Positions 12,201 to 19,353 of a DNA stretch of 24,801 nt are shown one piece after another. The stretch is from Saccoglossus kowalevskii. Its lineage: Eukaryota > Hemichordata > Enteropneusta > Harrimaniidae. The notes beneath the pieces are model-generated. The model was not told the DNA's origin, did no database searches, and saw nothing but the letters and a program-made list of their open reading frames with translations. The stretch is from assembly GCF_000003605.2 (NCBI RefSeq), contig NW_003107110.1, positions 155,933 to 180,733 on the forward strand, read 5' to 3'. The translations under genes and the position numbers were made by a program. Numbering within the stretch: the stretch's first letter is position 1; each line of letters starts with the position of its first letter.

Positions 12201-14506
12201 AAAAAAAAAGTCGTGAGGAGCATAAAGTTTCTAAAGTGATTTTTAAACATGCATCATTAAGTATCTGTCATCATTTATTTCATTTGTAATTCAAGTTGGA
12301 CTTGTTTCGTAAAACATAAAAATATCTGTAACTATGGCGATATCAATACTTTAACAAACCTATTTCTGTTTTGTGTATTCGTAAATTTTAACTTTTGCAC
12401 CAGGACTTGAACTTCACAAAGGTGTTAAAGAGCCTTGAGCCGATTGAGTTTGCTTTAGTTCCTTTCGATATTCCCTATATTATTCATACATCGATAATAC
12501 CAAAGCAATTTTATAAATTTTGGTTTTGAAAATTGGTGCTTTCTGACCTCCAAAGTTAAAGCCCTGGTTTACACAATGAAATAATTTTGTGTTTGGTACG
12601 AACCAATTCGCTAGCTTCATCCATATTCTTCTCAACAGAACTTATCATTGACCTTTTCTCACCTGGAAAAAAAAATATATATACTGTACATTATAACAAT
12701 AATATCCTCAACATTATCGTTATTCATTATCTTCAACATATGCAAATAGTAAAGCACAAAAATGAGCAGGTAGTAAAAAAAAAACAGTGACAAATTTTTT
12801 TTCTAGCGACTTTTGAAGTATTTGCCACACTTATTTTTTCTATCAAAATTTTGGGGCAACATTTTTTTACTACATGTAATAATTTTTTATTTGATACAGA
12901 ATTGATCTAAATTTGGGAATATATATGAACAATATTTGTGGATTTTATTTTGTGGACAAAAGCTGATGCTGAAGATTTCCCAAATGGAAGATACCATAGT
13001 TATCTGTTTTTCCTATATTTTTATTATAACTTGCTCTTGGGAGATTTCATGTCATTACAAAAAGATTGCAATCACAGTTATATGCGAAAATGGGTAAATG
13101 ATCAGCCGAGTCAGTACTAAAAATAAAAATGGCTCACTGACAGACATCAATGAATTTTCATATATTTTCAATTATTTTTGAAATTCTCATTTTATTGGGG
13201 TGGGGTGGGGGGTGATAAAATCTTATTTTTTTTAAAACTGTGTCAGGAAAATAAAATTGCCTCACAAATGATCTATTTAAAACAAACCAATCAAGGTGTG
13301 AAACTTAATTGCAGAATACAAATCAATAAAATTGAATTAATACGGCTACAATTATCAGAGTATAGCAACTGTCTGTTTGTGTGAGTATAAGTGGCCCCAA
13401 ACAGCATATGGGGACAACATAAAGGGAATTTCATTAGTTCAACAGCTTTTTCACATCTGTGACACTACGTTGAAATTGAGAAGTAGGTTTAATTAGTAAA
13501 TATTTTCACTTCCTGTTTCATCATGCACTTACAAATTCTCACACTTTACCTCAAAATCAGAGATGTGCTAAATATTGAATTTTAAATATTTTTAATAAAT
13601 AATAATAAATTTTGAATAGTCCTGTTTTTAAAAAATAGTTAATTTTATTAATAAATACTTTTATTACAGCAGGATAGTGTACATCTTCAGAATCATGCGT
13701 ATTAAATGTATTATCAATCAAAGGGATTATTCTCGTAATTTGAGTACTCTAAAAAATAAAAATTCAGGTCATTCTTGTTTCAATGTACATTAGAAACGAA
13801 AAATTTAAATATTTTTAAATCATTAACATCATTTTTACCCAGAACAATTTTTTCTTCTTCTGGATTTGCCTAATATATCATGAGACAGTAATTCTTTCAT
13901 TCAAAATTTTCAATATTATTTTTAATTTCCTCAATATATATATATATATTATTAGTGATTCATGTCATTATTCTGGTAAATCTTAATCATGAGATTATAC
14001 TGATCAGTGAGATTCATTCATATTTATGAAAGTGTCTAACTTGGGTTATGTGGCTTGTAAATATTGTTATATAATTTAGATTTGTTGGGGATAAATAATG
14101 AACAGAATAAATCCAACTTTCAATTATAATGTTTGTTCAAAGCTTGAGAATTCATATTAATTTATATATCTAATATTGAATTATTTGAAGCAAAAAAAAT
14201 CATTTTATTACAGTATTATTATTAAGATCTATGAATGAAAGCTCCTCAAATGGTGAACTGTTTAACCTCAGTGATTTACTAACATGTGAGGTTTTTGATG
14301 GAGGCACTGACAGTTACAAAAAAAACAGATGGTAATTATTACAATTATACCTGGATACAATGATCGTTTGTTTTTTTGGTGAATAAATAAATAAACAAAA
14401 TAAATAAACCTAACTTTCGATTATAATGTTTGTTTATAGCTATTTATCCTATATTTTATTACTTCTAGCAAAAATATCATCATCATCATCATTATTATTA
14501 TTACAT

Positions 14507-14579
<73 letters not shown>

Positions 14580-15006
14580 GATCTATGAATGGAAGCTTCT
14601 CAAACGATGAACCGTATAACCCCGGCGTTTTACTAAGATGTAACGTTTTTGATGGAGGTACTGACAGTTACAAAAAACATAGATGGTAATATCATACATT
14701 TAAAAAAAACAGCAAAAAATGTATAAATATATATACACAGTTATAACTGGATACGATGATCGATGTTTCAAAATATTATCGGATTTGAAACCACATCGAC
14801 AGACGAAAAGCCCCTCTTCCGGTTATTAAAGTTGCAATAAAAATATCTTTATTACCGACAAATACAAACAACAACAAATGTAAATTGTCACAATAAATTA
14901 TGCTATACTCACTGCCTGATAGATTTGGTATTTTAGCAATTTTCGTCGTAATTTCGGCTGTCAAACCGCCGAACTGATGTTCGTAGCTGTCGAGTAACGA
15001 CGCCAT
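3177..15006 (-). CDS. VTI1A: VTI1A, Vti1-type Qb-SNARE (complete, 8 coding exons)
   Basis: Vesicle transport through interaction with t-SNAREs protein 1A, a Qb-SNARE that joins four-helix SNARE bundles for endosome-to-Golgi and intra-Golgi fusion. CDS is the complement of join(3177..3267, 5194..5255, 5814..5884, 7483..7567, 8185..8271, 9487..9597, 12604..12662, 14913..15006): 660 nt, 219 residues, against 217 in human. Residues 1 to about 95 are the N-terminal Vti1 three-helix domain (start MASLLDSYEHQFGGL; LEQMDLEIREIP at 52-63). The SNARE motif runs about 125-187 (LLDNTERLDRTSRRLEQGY, then LRETDADLGKSSRILSGMM). The transmembrane anchor is about 196-215, followed only by TTKK, so it is tail-anchored. 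Asp159 occupies the zero-layer position; other animal Vti1 proteins also have Asp there. All junctions keep frame and have AG acceptors and GT donors; one donor (after exon 2) is weak. The start is the only ATG that fits the conserved N-terminus. No clear AATAAA follows the stop; a TATAAA variant lies at 3112-3117. Confidence 0.97.
3268..5193 (-). other. VTI1A: VTI1A intron 7
   Basis: Intron between exons 7 and 8. AT-rich with many A-runs. Apart from a tRNA-like segment near the exon 7 side (about 5060-5135) I see no gene, RNA or mobile element. Confidence 0.85.
5060..5135 (-). repeat. Possible tRNA-derived SINE fragment
   Basis: On the minus strand the sequence reads GCGCGTCTGACCAGCTGATT, then GCGGGTTTGACTCC. 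The second part resembles a tRNA T-arm and Pol III box B (GGTTCGANTCC; here 5093-5103), and the CGTCTGAC block is common in invertebrate tRNA-like SINEs. A good box A is not visible, so this is at best a decayed copy. Confidence 0.35.
5194..5255 (-). CDS. VTI1A: VTI1A coding exon 7 (residues 170-190)
   Basis: Acceptor CTATAG, donor GTAAAT. It encodes LRETDADLGKSSRILSGMMR plus two bases of the next Arg codon. A long frame on the opposite strand here (5086-5328) is only its antisense shadow. Confidence 0.96.
5256..5813 (-). other. VTI1A: VTI1A intron 6
   Basis: AT-rich intron between exons 6 and 7. I see nothing in it beyond the splice sites. Confidence 0.85.
5814..5884 (-). CDS. VTI1A: VTI1A coding exon 6 (residues 146-169)
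   Basis: Acceptor TTTTTACAG, donor GTGAGT. It encodes EQLGADILDNLQDDRRKIER and then ARDR, the centre of the SNARE helix including the zero-layer Asp159. Confidence 0.97.
5885..7482 (-). other. VTI1A: VTI1A intron 5
   Basis: Contains the duplicated dispersed repeat at 6120-6836, a GATA/CACA-like low-complexity patch just after it, and a run of 14 G at 7146-7159. No gene is seen. Confidence 0.85.
6120..6836. repeat. Two diverged tandem copies of a dispersed repeat
   Basis: Copy 1 (about 6120-6337) and copy 2 (about 6411-6836) share ordered blocks: TTATGGC or ATATGGC, AATAAAACAAAATGGCCA (with one variant), CATAATGTT, GAAATGCTTAATTTTGAT, and GCCATCTTGAAT at the right end. Copy 2 carries roughly 200 extra bases in the middle. 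No terminal inverted repeat or coding frame is clear, so the class is unknown. Confidence 0.6.
7483..7567 (-). CDS. VTI1A: VTI1A coding exon 5 (residues 118-146)
   Basis: Acceptor CCATCAG, donor GTATGT. It encodes RARLLDNTERLDRTSRRLEQ and the first heptads of the SNARE helix, and ends in phase 1. Confidence 0.97.
7568..8184 (-). other. VTI1A: VTI1A intron 4
   Basis: Contains two copies of GTTCACAACTTTTTGAGT about 143 bp apart (near 7909 and 8052), probably a piece of a dispersed repeat. No gene is seen; the overlapping frames at 7740-8143 are not convincing. Confidence 0.8.
8185..8271 (-). CDS. VTI1A: VTI1A coding exon 4 (residues 89-117)
   Basis: Acceptor CTGACAG, donor GTAAGT, 29 whole codons: KRSRIAYSDLQHGRSELLGG, then an acidic Ser/Thr-rich linker ending SEDQ. 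It joins the N-terminal domain to the SNARE motif. A MITE ends 18 bp upstream of its acceptor (8290). Confidence 0.96.
8290..8500. mobile_element. 211-bp MITE with TACTGTAAAA termini
   Basis: The left end TACTGTAAAATGACTAATAT and the right end (ATTAATCCTTTTACAGTA) are inverted repeats, followed inward by ATTCACTGGGTTT and its complement AAACCCAGTGAAT. TA at both outer ends suggests a TA target duplication (Tc1/mariner-like), although nearby TA steps make the boundary uncertain by 2 bp. It is non-coding. On the transcribed strand one end finishes 18 bp before the VTI1A exon 4 acceptor. Confidence 0.8.
8947..9463. mobile_element. Possible TTAA-type MITE, copy 1 (~509 bp, decayed)
   Basis: The left end CTAACCTTTTGAATGCCATA and the right end (ATGATGGTACTCAAAGGATTAA) are imperfect inverted repeats. 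The right boundary is TTAA and the left is CTAA. The termini match the better-preserved element at 11969-12189 (TTAACCCTTTGAG-ACCATCATTTT), so the two appear to be one family. Confidence 0.55.
9487..9597 (-). CDS. VTI1A: VTI1A coding exon 3 (residues 52-88)
   Basis: Acceptor CTCAG, donor GTAAGT, 37 whole codons beginning LEQMDLEIREIPSKDRQRFS. It is strongly conserved with human VTI1A (LEQMDLEVREIP, NRMRSYKQEM). Confidence 0.97.
9877..10085. repeat. GC-rich CpG-containing block with imperfect inverted ends
   Basis: Markedly richer in G, C and CpG than its surroundings (for example CGTGGGACTGTCCCGGCACG near 9901). GAAAATGCGGACGT at about 9879 is roughly inverted as GACGCCCCGCATTCCGG near 10063. 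A minus-strand frame of 74 codons covers it but resembles nothing known to me. Probably a foreign repeat fragment. Confidence 0.4.
10474..11728. mobile_element. Non-autonomous DNA transposon, 27-bp perfect TIRs (~1.25 kb)
   Basis: The 27-bp end 10474-10500 (TACCGTTAAAATCCTATTAT and onward) is exactly the reverse complement of 11702-11728. The outer TA of each arm may be a TA target duplication. Subterminal motifs A-ACYGCACCC recur near both ends (10512, 10588, 11639), as transposase-binding repeats often do. No transposase frame is present. A diverged internal copy occurs at 21788-22475. Confidence 0.85.
11969..12189. mobile_element. TTAA-type MITE, copy 2 (~213 bp)
   Basis: The left terminus TTGACCCTTTGAGAGCA and the right terminus (GGTGCTCAAAGGGTTAA) are inverted repeats with TTAA on the right and its one-base variant TTGA on the left. 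The ends match those of the element at 8947-9463. There is no coding capacity. Confidence 0.65.
12604..12662 (-). CDS. VTI1A: VTI1A coding exon 2 (residues 32-51)
   Basis: Follows the acceptor TTTTCCAG. It encodes SEKRSMISSVEKNMDEASEL, the second half of the first Habc helix region. The exon must end at TTG to join exon 3 in frame, which forces the weak donor GTTCGT. Confidence 0.93.
14088..14764 (+). repeat. Diverged tandem duplication, each copy with a short open frame
   Basis: Copy A (about 14088-14368) and copy B (about 14379-14764) align from GATAAATAA-GAA-AAATAAA through AACTTTC-ATTATAATGTTTGTT to TGGATAC-ATGATCG. Both contain a 36-codon open segment with no indel between copies, beginning RSMN and ending VFDGGTDSYKK-RW-stop. 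The substitutions in that segment are mostly non-synonymous. Copy B is enlarged by an ATT microsatellite. Confidence 0.7.
14476..14578. repeat. ATC/ATT trinucleotide microsatellite
   Basis: (ATC)n followed by (ATT)n, interrupted once by ACATG. It produces a false poly-leucine reading frame on the plus strand. Confidence 0.97.
14913..15006 (-). CDS. VTI1A: VTI1A coding exon 1 (residues 1-32)
   Basis: Starts at the ATG whose complement is 15004-15006 (context AACATGG) and encodes MASLLDSYEHQFGGLTAEIT and onward, matching the conserved TAEIT-KIA stretch of animal Vti1a. It ends after one base of a Ser codon at a consensus GTGAGT donor. Confidence 0.96.
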
Positions 15007-17479
15007 GTTGGAGGAAAAATCGACCTGTGTGGTGGTTTGTGGAATGTTTCCTCTAAACGATTATTGTGAATTTCTCGATTGTTACTCATAGTCGCCACAT
15101 GCATTTTTCAAATTATATTTTTTAGTAATTATATTTGTCATCTTAAAAATAACAAAATCTTACAAATTTCGGGGTTGACCATAAGAAACTCTGAAAGAGG
15201 ATGGGTAGATTTCGAGAAAAAAAAAAACCTTCACGGAATAAAAAGGTATTGTTTGTAAATGGAAGTTACAGACGAAAACAAATATTTGCATATGAACAAA
15301 TCACACAATTTTGGAAAAAAGAAAGGCAACACAAATTATAGCAGTATCATAAAAAAAAATCCTCGTGACAGTAGTTCTACCACCCCTCAGTCACTGTAAC
15401 CCATTAGTTCCATTATTTGATAATAGGACAGTGGCGGCCCGGGGTGTGTGTGCAATAACGGGTTACACATGTAACATTCCCACCGAATCCTGTAAACACA
15501 TAATAATGGGCAGGGCGAAGTGGTTAGTTTATTTCAAAATAATACCCCGTAATGTATATAAAAAAATGAATGCATGTATACCAGGGTTATAGCCTGAACA
15601 ATGAAAATACTTCAGGCTGTCTACAAATTTTATCGAAATTGAATGAAAAATAACAGTTACTAGTCTGTAGCCGTAGACTTACAGTCTATTATTTTGTTGG
15701 TTATTTTGTAATTTACAGGGAATTTTCATCTTGGAAAATTTGACAGGTTTGTACAGACTTTTGTCTGTCAAGTGAAATTGTGTATCAATCTAAAATGACA
15801 AGGCGGACAGGCGCATGGCTCTAAAAGCCATATCGTACGCTATAGTGTCGTCAGAAATGTGTTCTCAACACAGACTATAGCACGGTACGGTTACAATACG
15901 ACTCCGTAGTTTGAAGTGCCGCATATACGTAAACAAAAACAAAGTTGTACGAACAACGATGGGAAAACATTATTTCAGTCGGGTTTAACATAACAAAGTT
16001 ACAGATTGTCATTTTAGCCCCATGATCAAAATCCAAATGAATGAGGTACTCGTGGCAATCCAAATCAATCGATCAGTCAGATAATCAATCAATTGCTTTA
16101 TTAACCCTCGGAAAACATAAAAGTAGCACACATGTGATAATATAGCCGAGCAAAAATGACAGATTAAACTATGAAGATCAAATTGAAATTTTTTACATCA
16201 AATTCACCTCATTCGCAGCTGATTTTATGCCCACATCAAGCAGATTCCGAATCTAGGAGCCTGATATATAAATGAATGCAGGCCATATTTAGTAGTATTA
16301 ACATATAATATAATAAATTTAAATTCTTATACTTTTAAATTCACATTGGATTGTTTTTTGAGGTATCATATTTTTAATGCAAATGAGAGCTTTATTATCT
16401 AGTACGTGTATATACCATATTATATATACTATTTTGTCTTTGTAAACGGACAGTGTGGTTAACTTGGATTCCCGGGATGGAGTACTTTGAATAAAATATG
16501 GTACGCAAGCTGAAGTAATAAAAAACGCGTAAAAAGGGATGTTATTTACTTATTTGACGCGTATACGCCTGTACCGCGTCTAGCGTTGAATATTTTAAAA
16601 TATATAAATAAAGTGTGAAAAAAGTAATCCCATGAATTCATTTTACCTCAACTTGGAAACAGTATGATTTTAGTATGTAAACAGGGTATCTATTTTAAAT
16701 TTGTTGCCCTGAAAACAGGTATAATTTCACAAAAATAAGAACGTGTTTAGAGGCTATACTTCAGCATGGGTACCACGTCTGACTTGGAGAACCTCCCCGG
16801 ATTTGGAGTAGAGATTCGTGAGTAGTTTTGTAATTAAAATTGTTAATGCCACAGTTATTCCAGACTGCTGCAATATTGAATGACTGGATATTAAAAAAAA
16901 CGTAACAAAAATTAATACAATGATTAAATGCAATTATACCACTCTTTATATGTGTCCTTAAATGGGGCACTTCTAGTTAAGCCTAATCTCACAACAAATT
17001 TTCTTTCTGGATTAAAATTACAATGGATAACAAAGAATAGATTAACTTTGTAAACAACATAAACAATAGTGTCCCATGATTCTTTGGTGCAATCCATGGG
17101 ATTGAGCGGTTCCCCTTTAAGTTGTTCTGGGCATGGTGTTTATTTCTCGTAGAAGATATTTTTCGTCTTGCATCTGTTTTCAGCATTTACTCAGAGAATA
17201 CTCTTTTTGACAACATTTTAGAAAAGTACTTTTTCCTTCTCCAAGCAGTCCGCGTTTACTGGATTCGTTGTTCTTAATAATAATGCCTTTTTACAAGGAG
17301 ATAGCTGTTTTTTTGCCCTCATTTACAAGCAAGCGTTTTTTTTTCCCAAAAATATTTTATTCTAATATGATCTATTAAATTGATAGTACAACTTTTCCCA
17401 TACTATTTAAAACGGGACGTTTGTTTTGAAGAGCGACACTCTGGATTCGAAGCTACGATATGTAGATCGACAAACTGTG
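15007..17479. other. Intergenic region upstream of VTI1A, no gene seen
   Basis: Contains the VTI1A promoter side immediately after 15006; I cannot place a transcription start or a TATA box. The frames at 15365-15592, 15875-16063, 16761-16970 and 16989-17186 resemble no known protein. Several short hairpins occur (for example GGCTCTAAAAGCC near 15816) without a recognisable RNA. Confidence 0.6.
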
Positions 17480-18202
17480 TGGATGCATGATAGTCATTCT
17501 AATCACAGATCCTCGCAACTGTTGAGGGCAATGCTCTACTGAATAAGCCAAGGTCATGGTTTGTGATATAATGCAACATGTAGTTGAAACTCCTATTATT
17601 AAGAAAGCCTTCCTAATTAAAAAGTCTGTCAAAAGTAAGTGGTACAATGTACTTAACTCAGTACTGAAATCTACAAATACAAAATCTATCAGATATTGAC
17701 AATAATGAACTAAAATCGTCACAAACGTCACGGATATATGACAAAATAAAAAACGTATTTATAAAGCATTGAATTACCCCCCCCCCCAATTAATGATGAT
17801 AACAGACAATACACTAATACAAAAAACAAACTAAGGACATACAAATTATTTAAAACAAATTAATTTTATTTTGGAAAACTATTTAATAACACTAAGAAAT
17901 AAAGAAGCGAAAAGAACTTTAACTAAATTCAGACTGAGCATTCACAGTCTAGAGATTGAAAGAGGAAGACACAACAGAATCAAAAGTAGCGACATAATCT
18001 GCAAATTGAGTAACAAAAATGATAATTTATACAAAGAAGCTGAAAAGATTACCACTGACTTTATAAATCTGACACCTGAAAATAAATTCATAAAAAAATT
18101 TCAAATAATAACTTAACAATTCCCTTGGCACAATATCTAAAAAATAGCTTTGTCATTAGACCATATCACCTACATAATCATTTTACGGGTATTGTTAATT
18201 AA
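17480..18202 (+). pseudogene. Decayed 3' end of a LINE ORF2 (CR1/L2-like)
   Basis: Fragments in several plus frames line up, in order, with the region after the reverse transcriptase domain of non-LTR retrotransposons. They are NNELKSSQTSRIYDKIKNVF about 17690-17750, KLRTYKLFKT from 17828, LENYL and ALTKFR-type LTKFRLSIHSLEIERGRH from 17871, NLTPENKFIKKF to about 18105, then QYLKNSFVIRP ending at TAA 18200-18202. The cysteine-rich C-terminal knuckle is largely deleted (only IICKL remains), and at least three frameshifts and stops separate the pieces. No RT or endonuclease domain is present, so this is a 5'-truncated dead copy. The clade is inferred, not shown. Confidence 0.7.
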
Positions 18203-18211
18203 CCGACTGTT

Positions 18212-18224
18212 AACGATGGCGGCC
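18212..18224 (+). promoter_or_regulatory. YY1-like motif (AACGATGGCGGCC)
   Basis: Matches the core ATGGCGGC of the metazoan YY1 consensus, about 870 bp upstream of the proposed RPL34 start. The ATG in it is followed after three codons by TAG, so it is not a coding start. It may mark an unannotated promoter. Confidence 0.25.
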
Positions 18225-18402
18225 GTGTAGGGGTACTCTAAACTTCAATGATTACGATAATTTATCAGGAAATAAGAAAATCAGATAAATACAAATAGGT
18301 CTTGAGGGTTTCTATTGAATACAATAATTTGTATAATAATTTTATTGAGATAACACCATGTCTAAGTTATACAGCAGTATGGTCTCTAAATACACTGCGT
18401 AT

Positions 18403-18687
18403 TTAATTCGTTGATTTCACATTGACGTCCGATGATTGGGCAAGGGAGTGTATGTTGACATTATTGTAGTCGCGGTTCTTGTATTCGTATGCTTCATTTT
18501 TGTGATCGGGATTTGTACAGCTCCAGCCTATAAACCAATGCCAACATGTTTCTGTTTTTCGATTTACTCTATAGTTATAATTTTTGTTATAGACTGTGAC
18601 AGAGAATACATTTTGTATACCCACAGTCCCTGGGCTGTGGTATACCATAGCATGGCACCACTGGCACATTGCCGCATATTATACTAG
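18403..18687 (-). CDS. Unassigned open frame, weak EMI-like Cys/Trp pattern
   Basis: An 88-codon frame on the minus strand. Its centre reads VTVYNKNYNYRVNRKTETCW, then HWFIGWSC. Tyr- and Arg-rich strands followed by a C-W-x-W-x-x-G-W-x-C cluster recall EMI or EMI-like extracellular modules, but too few cysteines are visible to assign the family. No signal peptide, no convincing splice donor and no partner exons are found nearby. It could be a stray or decayed exon, or chance. The opposite strand is also open (18436-18687, hydrophobic). Confidence 0.22.
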
Positions 18688-19089
18688 ATTTACTACATGC
18701 ATCTGTTGAGGGCGCCCAACATAAAAACCCATGATCATCAACACAACGAGTAAATATTATTATTAAGATTAATATCTATTTTATATATTTTATTTTTTTA
18801 AGAGAAGTACATCACAGTCTAAATATTGACGAGAATATGTGAAAATACAAAATCAATGACATTTCTACGAATTTAATATTTCATAAATATTAAGTGAAAT
18901 CAAACAAATGGAAATTGAATTCCATAAAATGTTGAAACTTTTGCACTATTATGAATTACATTATGTAGATTGGAATACAACACCACGTTGAGAAAAAACA
19001 GCATTATCTTTAACATTGTCTTGAACGAGGGAGAAACACAAACTGCTCTTCGGATGGCCAATTTCCAATCCCACAATCCACCGCTCGTT

Positions 19090-19114
19090 CTTTTTGCGGC
19101 CATCTTGGATAGGA
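19090..19114 (+). promoter_or_regulatory. RPL34: RPL34 TOP-like transcription start, YY1-like element and non-coding exon 1
   Basis: A C followed by five T (19090-19095) fits the terminal oligopyrimidine start of ribosomal-protein mRNAs. Directly behind it GCGGCCATCTTGG (19096-19108) is a reverse-oriented YY1 motif, a known position for YY1 in animal ribosomal-protein genes. A donor GTAAGG follows at 19115 and pairs with the acceptor ending at 19282, giving a 25-nt non-coding exon. There is no TATA box; CCAAT-like sequences lie at 19058-19069. The exact start is inferred. Confidence 0.6.
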
Positions 19115-19288
19115 GTAAGGATGTTTTTTTGTGTTGTTATAGAAAATCCGCCGTCATCGTAGCATATATACACATTACAGGCACCGAGATACTGAAATAA
19201 AAATAACACTTTTGTATTTAATGAATGCATGAGCGAATTTTTCGGAAAATACCGTAATAAATGTGATTTTTCCTTTCCCTAGTTCAAC

Positions 19289-19353
19289 ATGGGGCAGCGA
19301 TTGCAGTACAGACGGCGTTTGTCATACAACACGAAATCAAATCGCAAACGAAT
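19289..19353 (+). CDS. RPL34: RPL34 coding exon 1
   Basis: The exon begins at 19283 after TTCCCTAG; the ATG is at 19289. It encodes [20 protein letters not shown] and one further Arg, then two bases of Ile. Donor GTAAGT. Confidence 0.97.

Larger units (their letters stand above)
9598..12603 (-). other. VTI1A: VTI1A intron 2
   Basis: Largest intron of the gene. It holds a GC-rich block (9877-10085), a 1.25-kb DNA transposon (10474-11728) and a TTAA-type MITE (11969-12189). The remaining sequence is AT-rich with no recognisable gene. Confidence 0.85.
12663..14912 (-). other. VTI1A: VTI1A intron 1
   Basis: Very AT-rich first intron. It contains a (TA)n patch near 13935, the tandem duplication at 14088-14764 and an ATT microsatellite inside that. 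No other gene is seen. Confidence 0.85.

Noticed and set aside
14426-14689. 87-codon plus frame rich in leucine
   Set aside because: The leucine run is a translation of the ATT microsatellite. Only the last 36 codons, shared with the neighbouring duplicate, deserve attention.
15365-15592. 75-codon plus frame in the intergenic region
   Set aside because: No recognisable motif, no splice or promoter context.
17453-17731. 92-codon minus frame
   Set aside because: Overlaps the plus-strand LINE tail and resembles no protein I recognise.
18212-18229. ATGGCGGCC as a gene start
   Set aside because: The frame closes at TAG after four codons and no donor follows; kept only as a motif.
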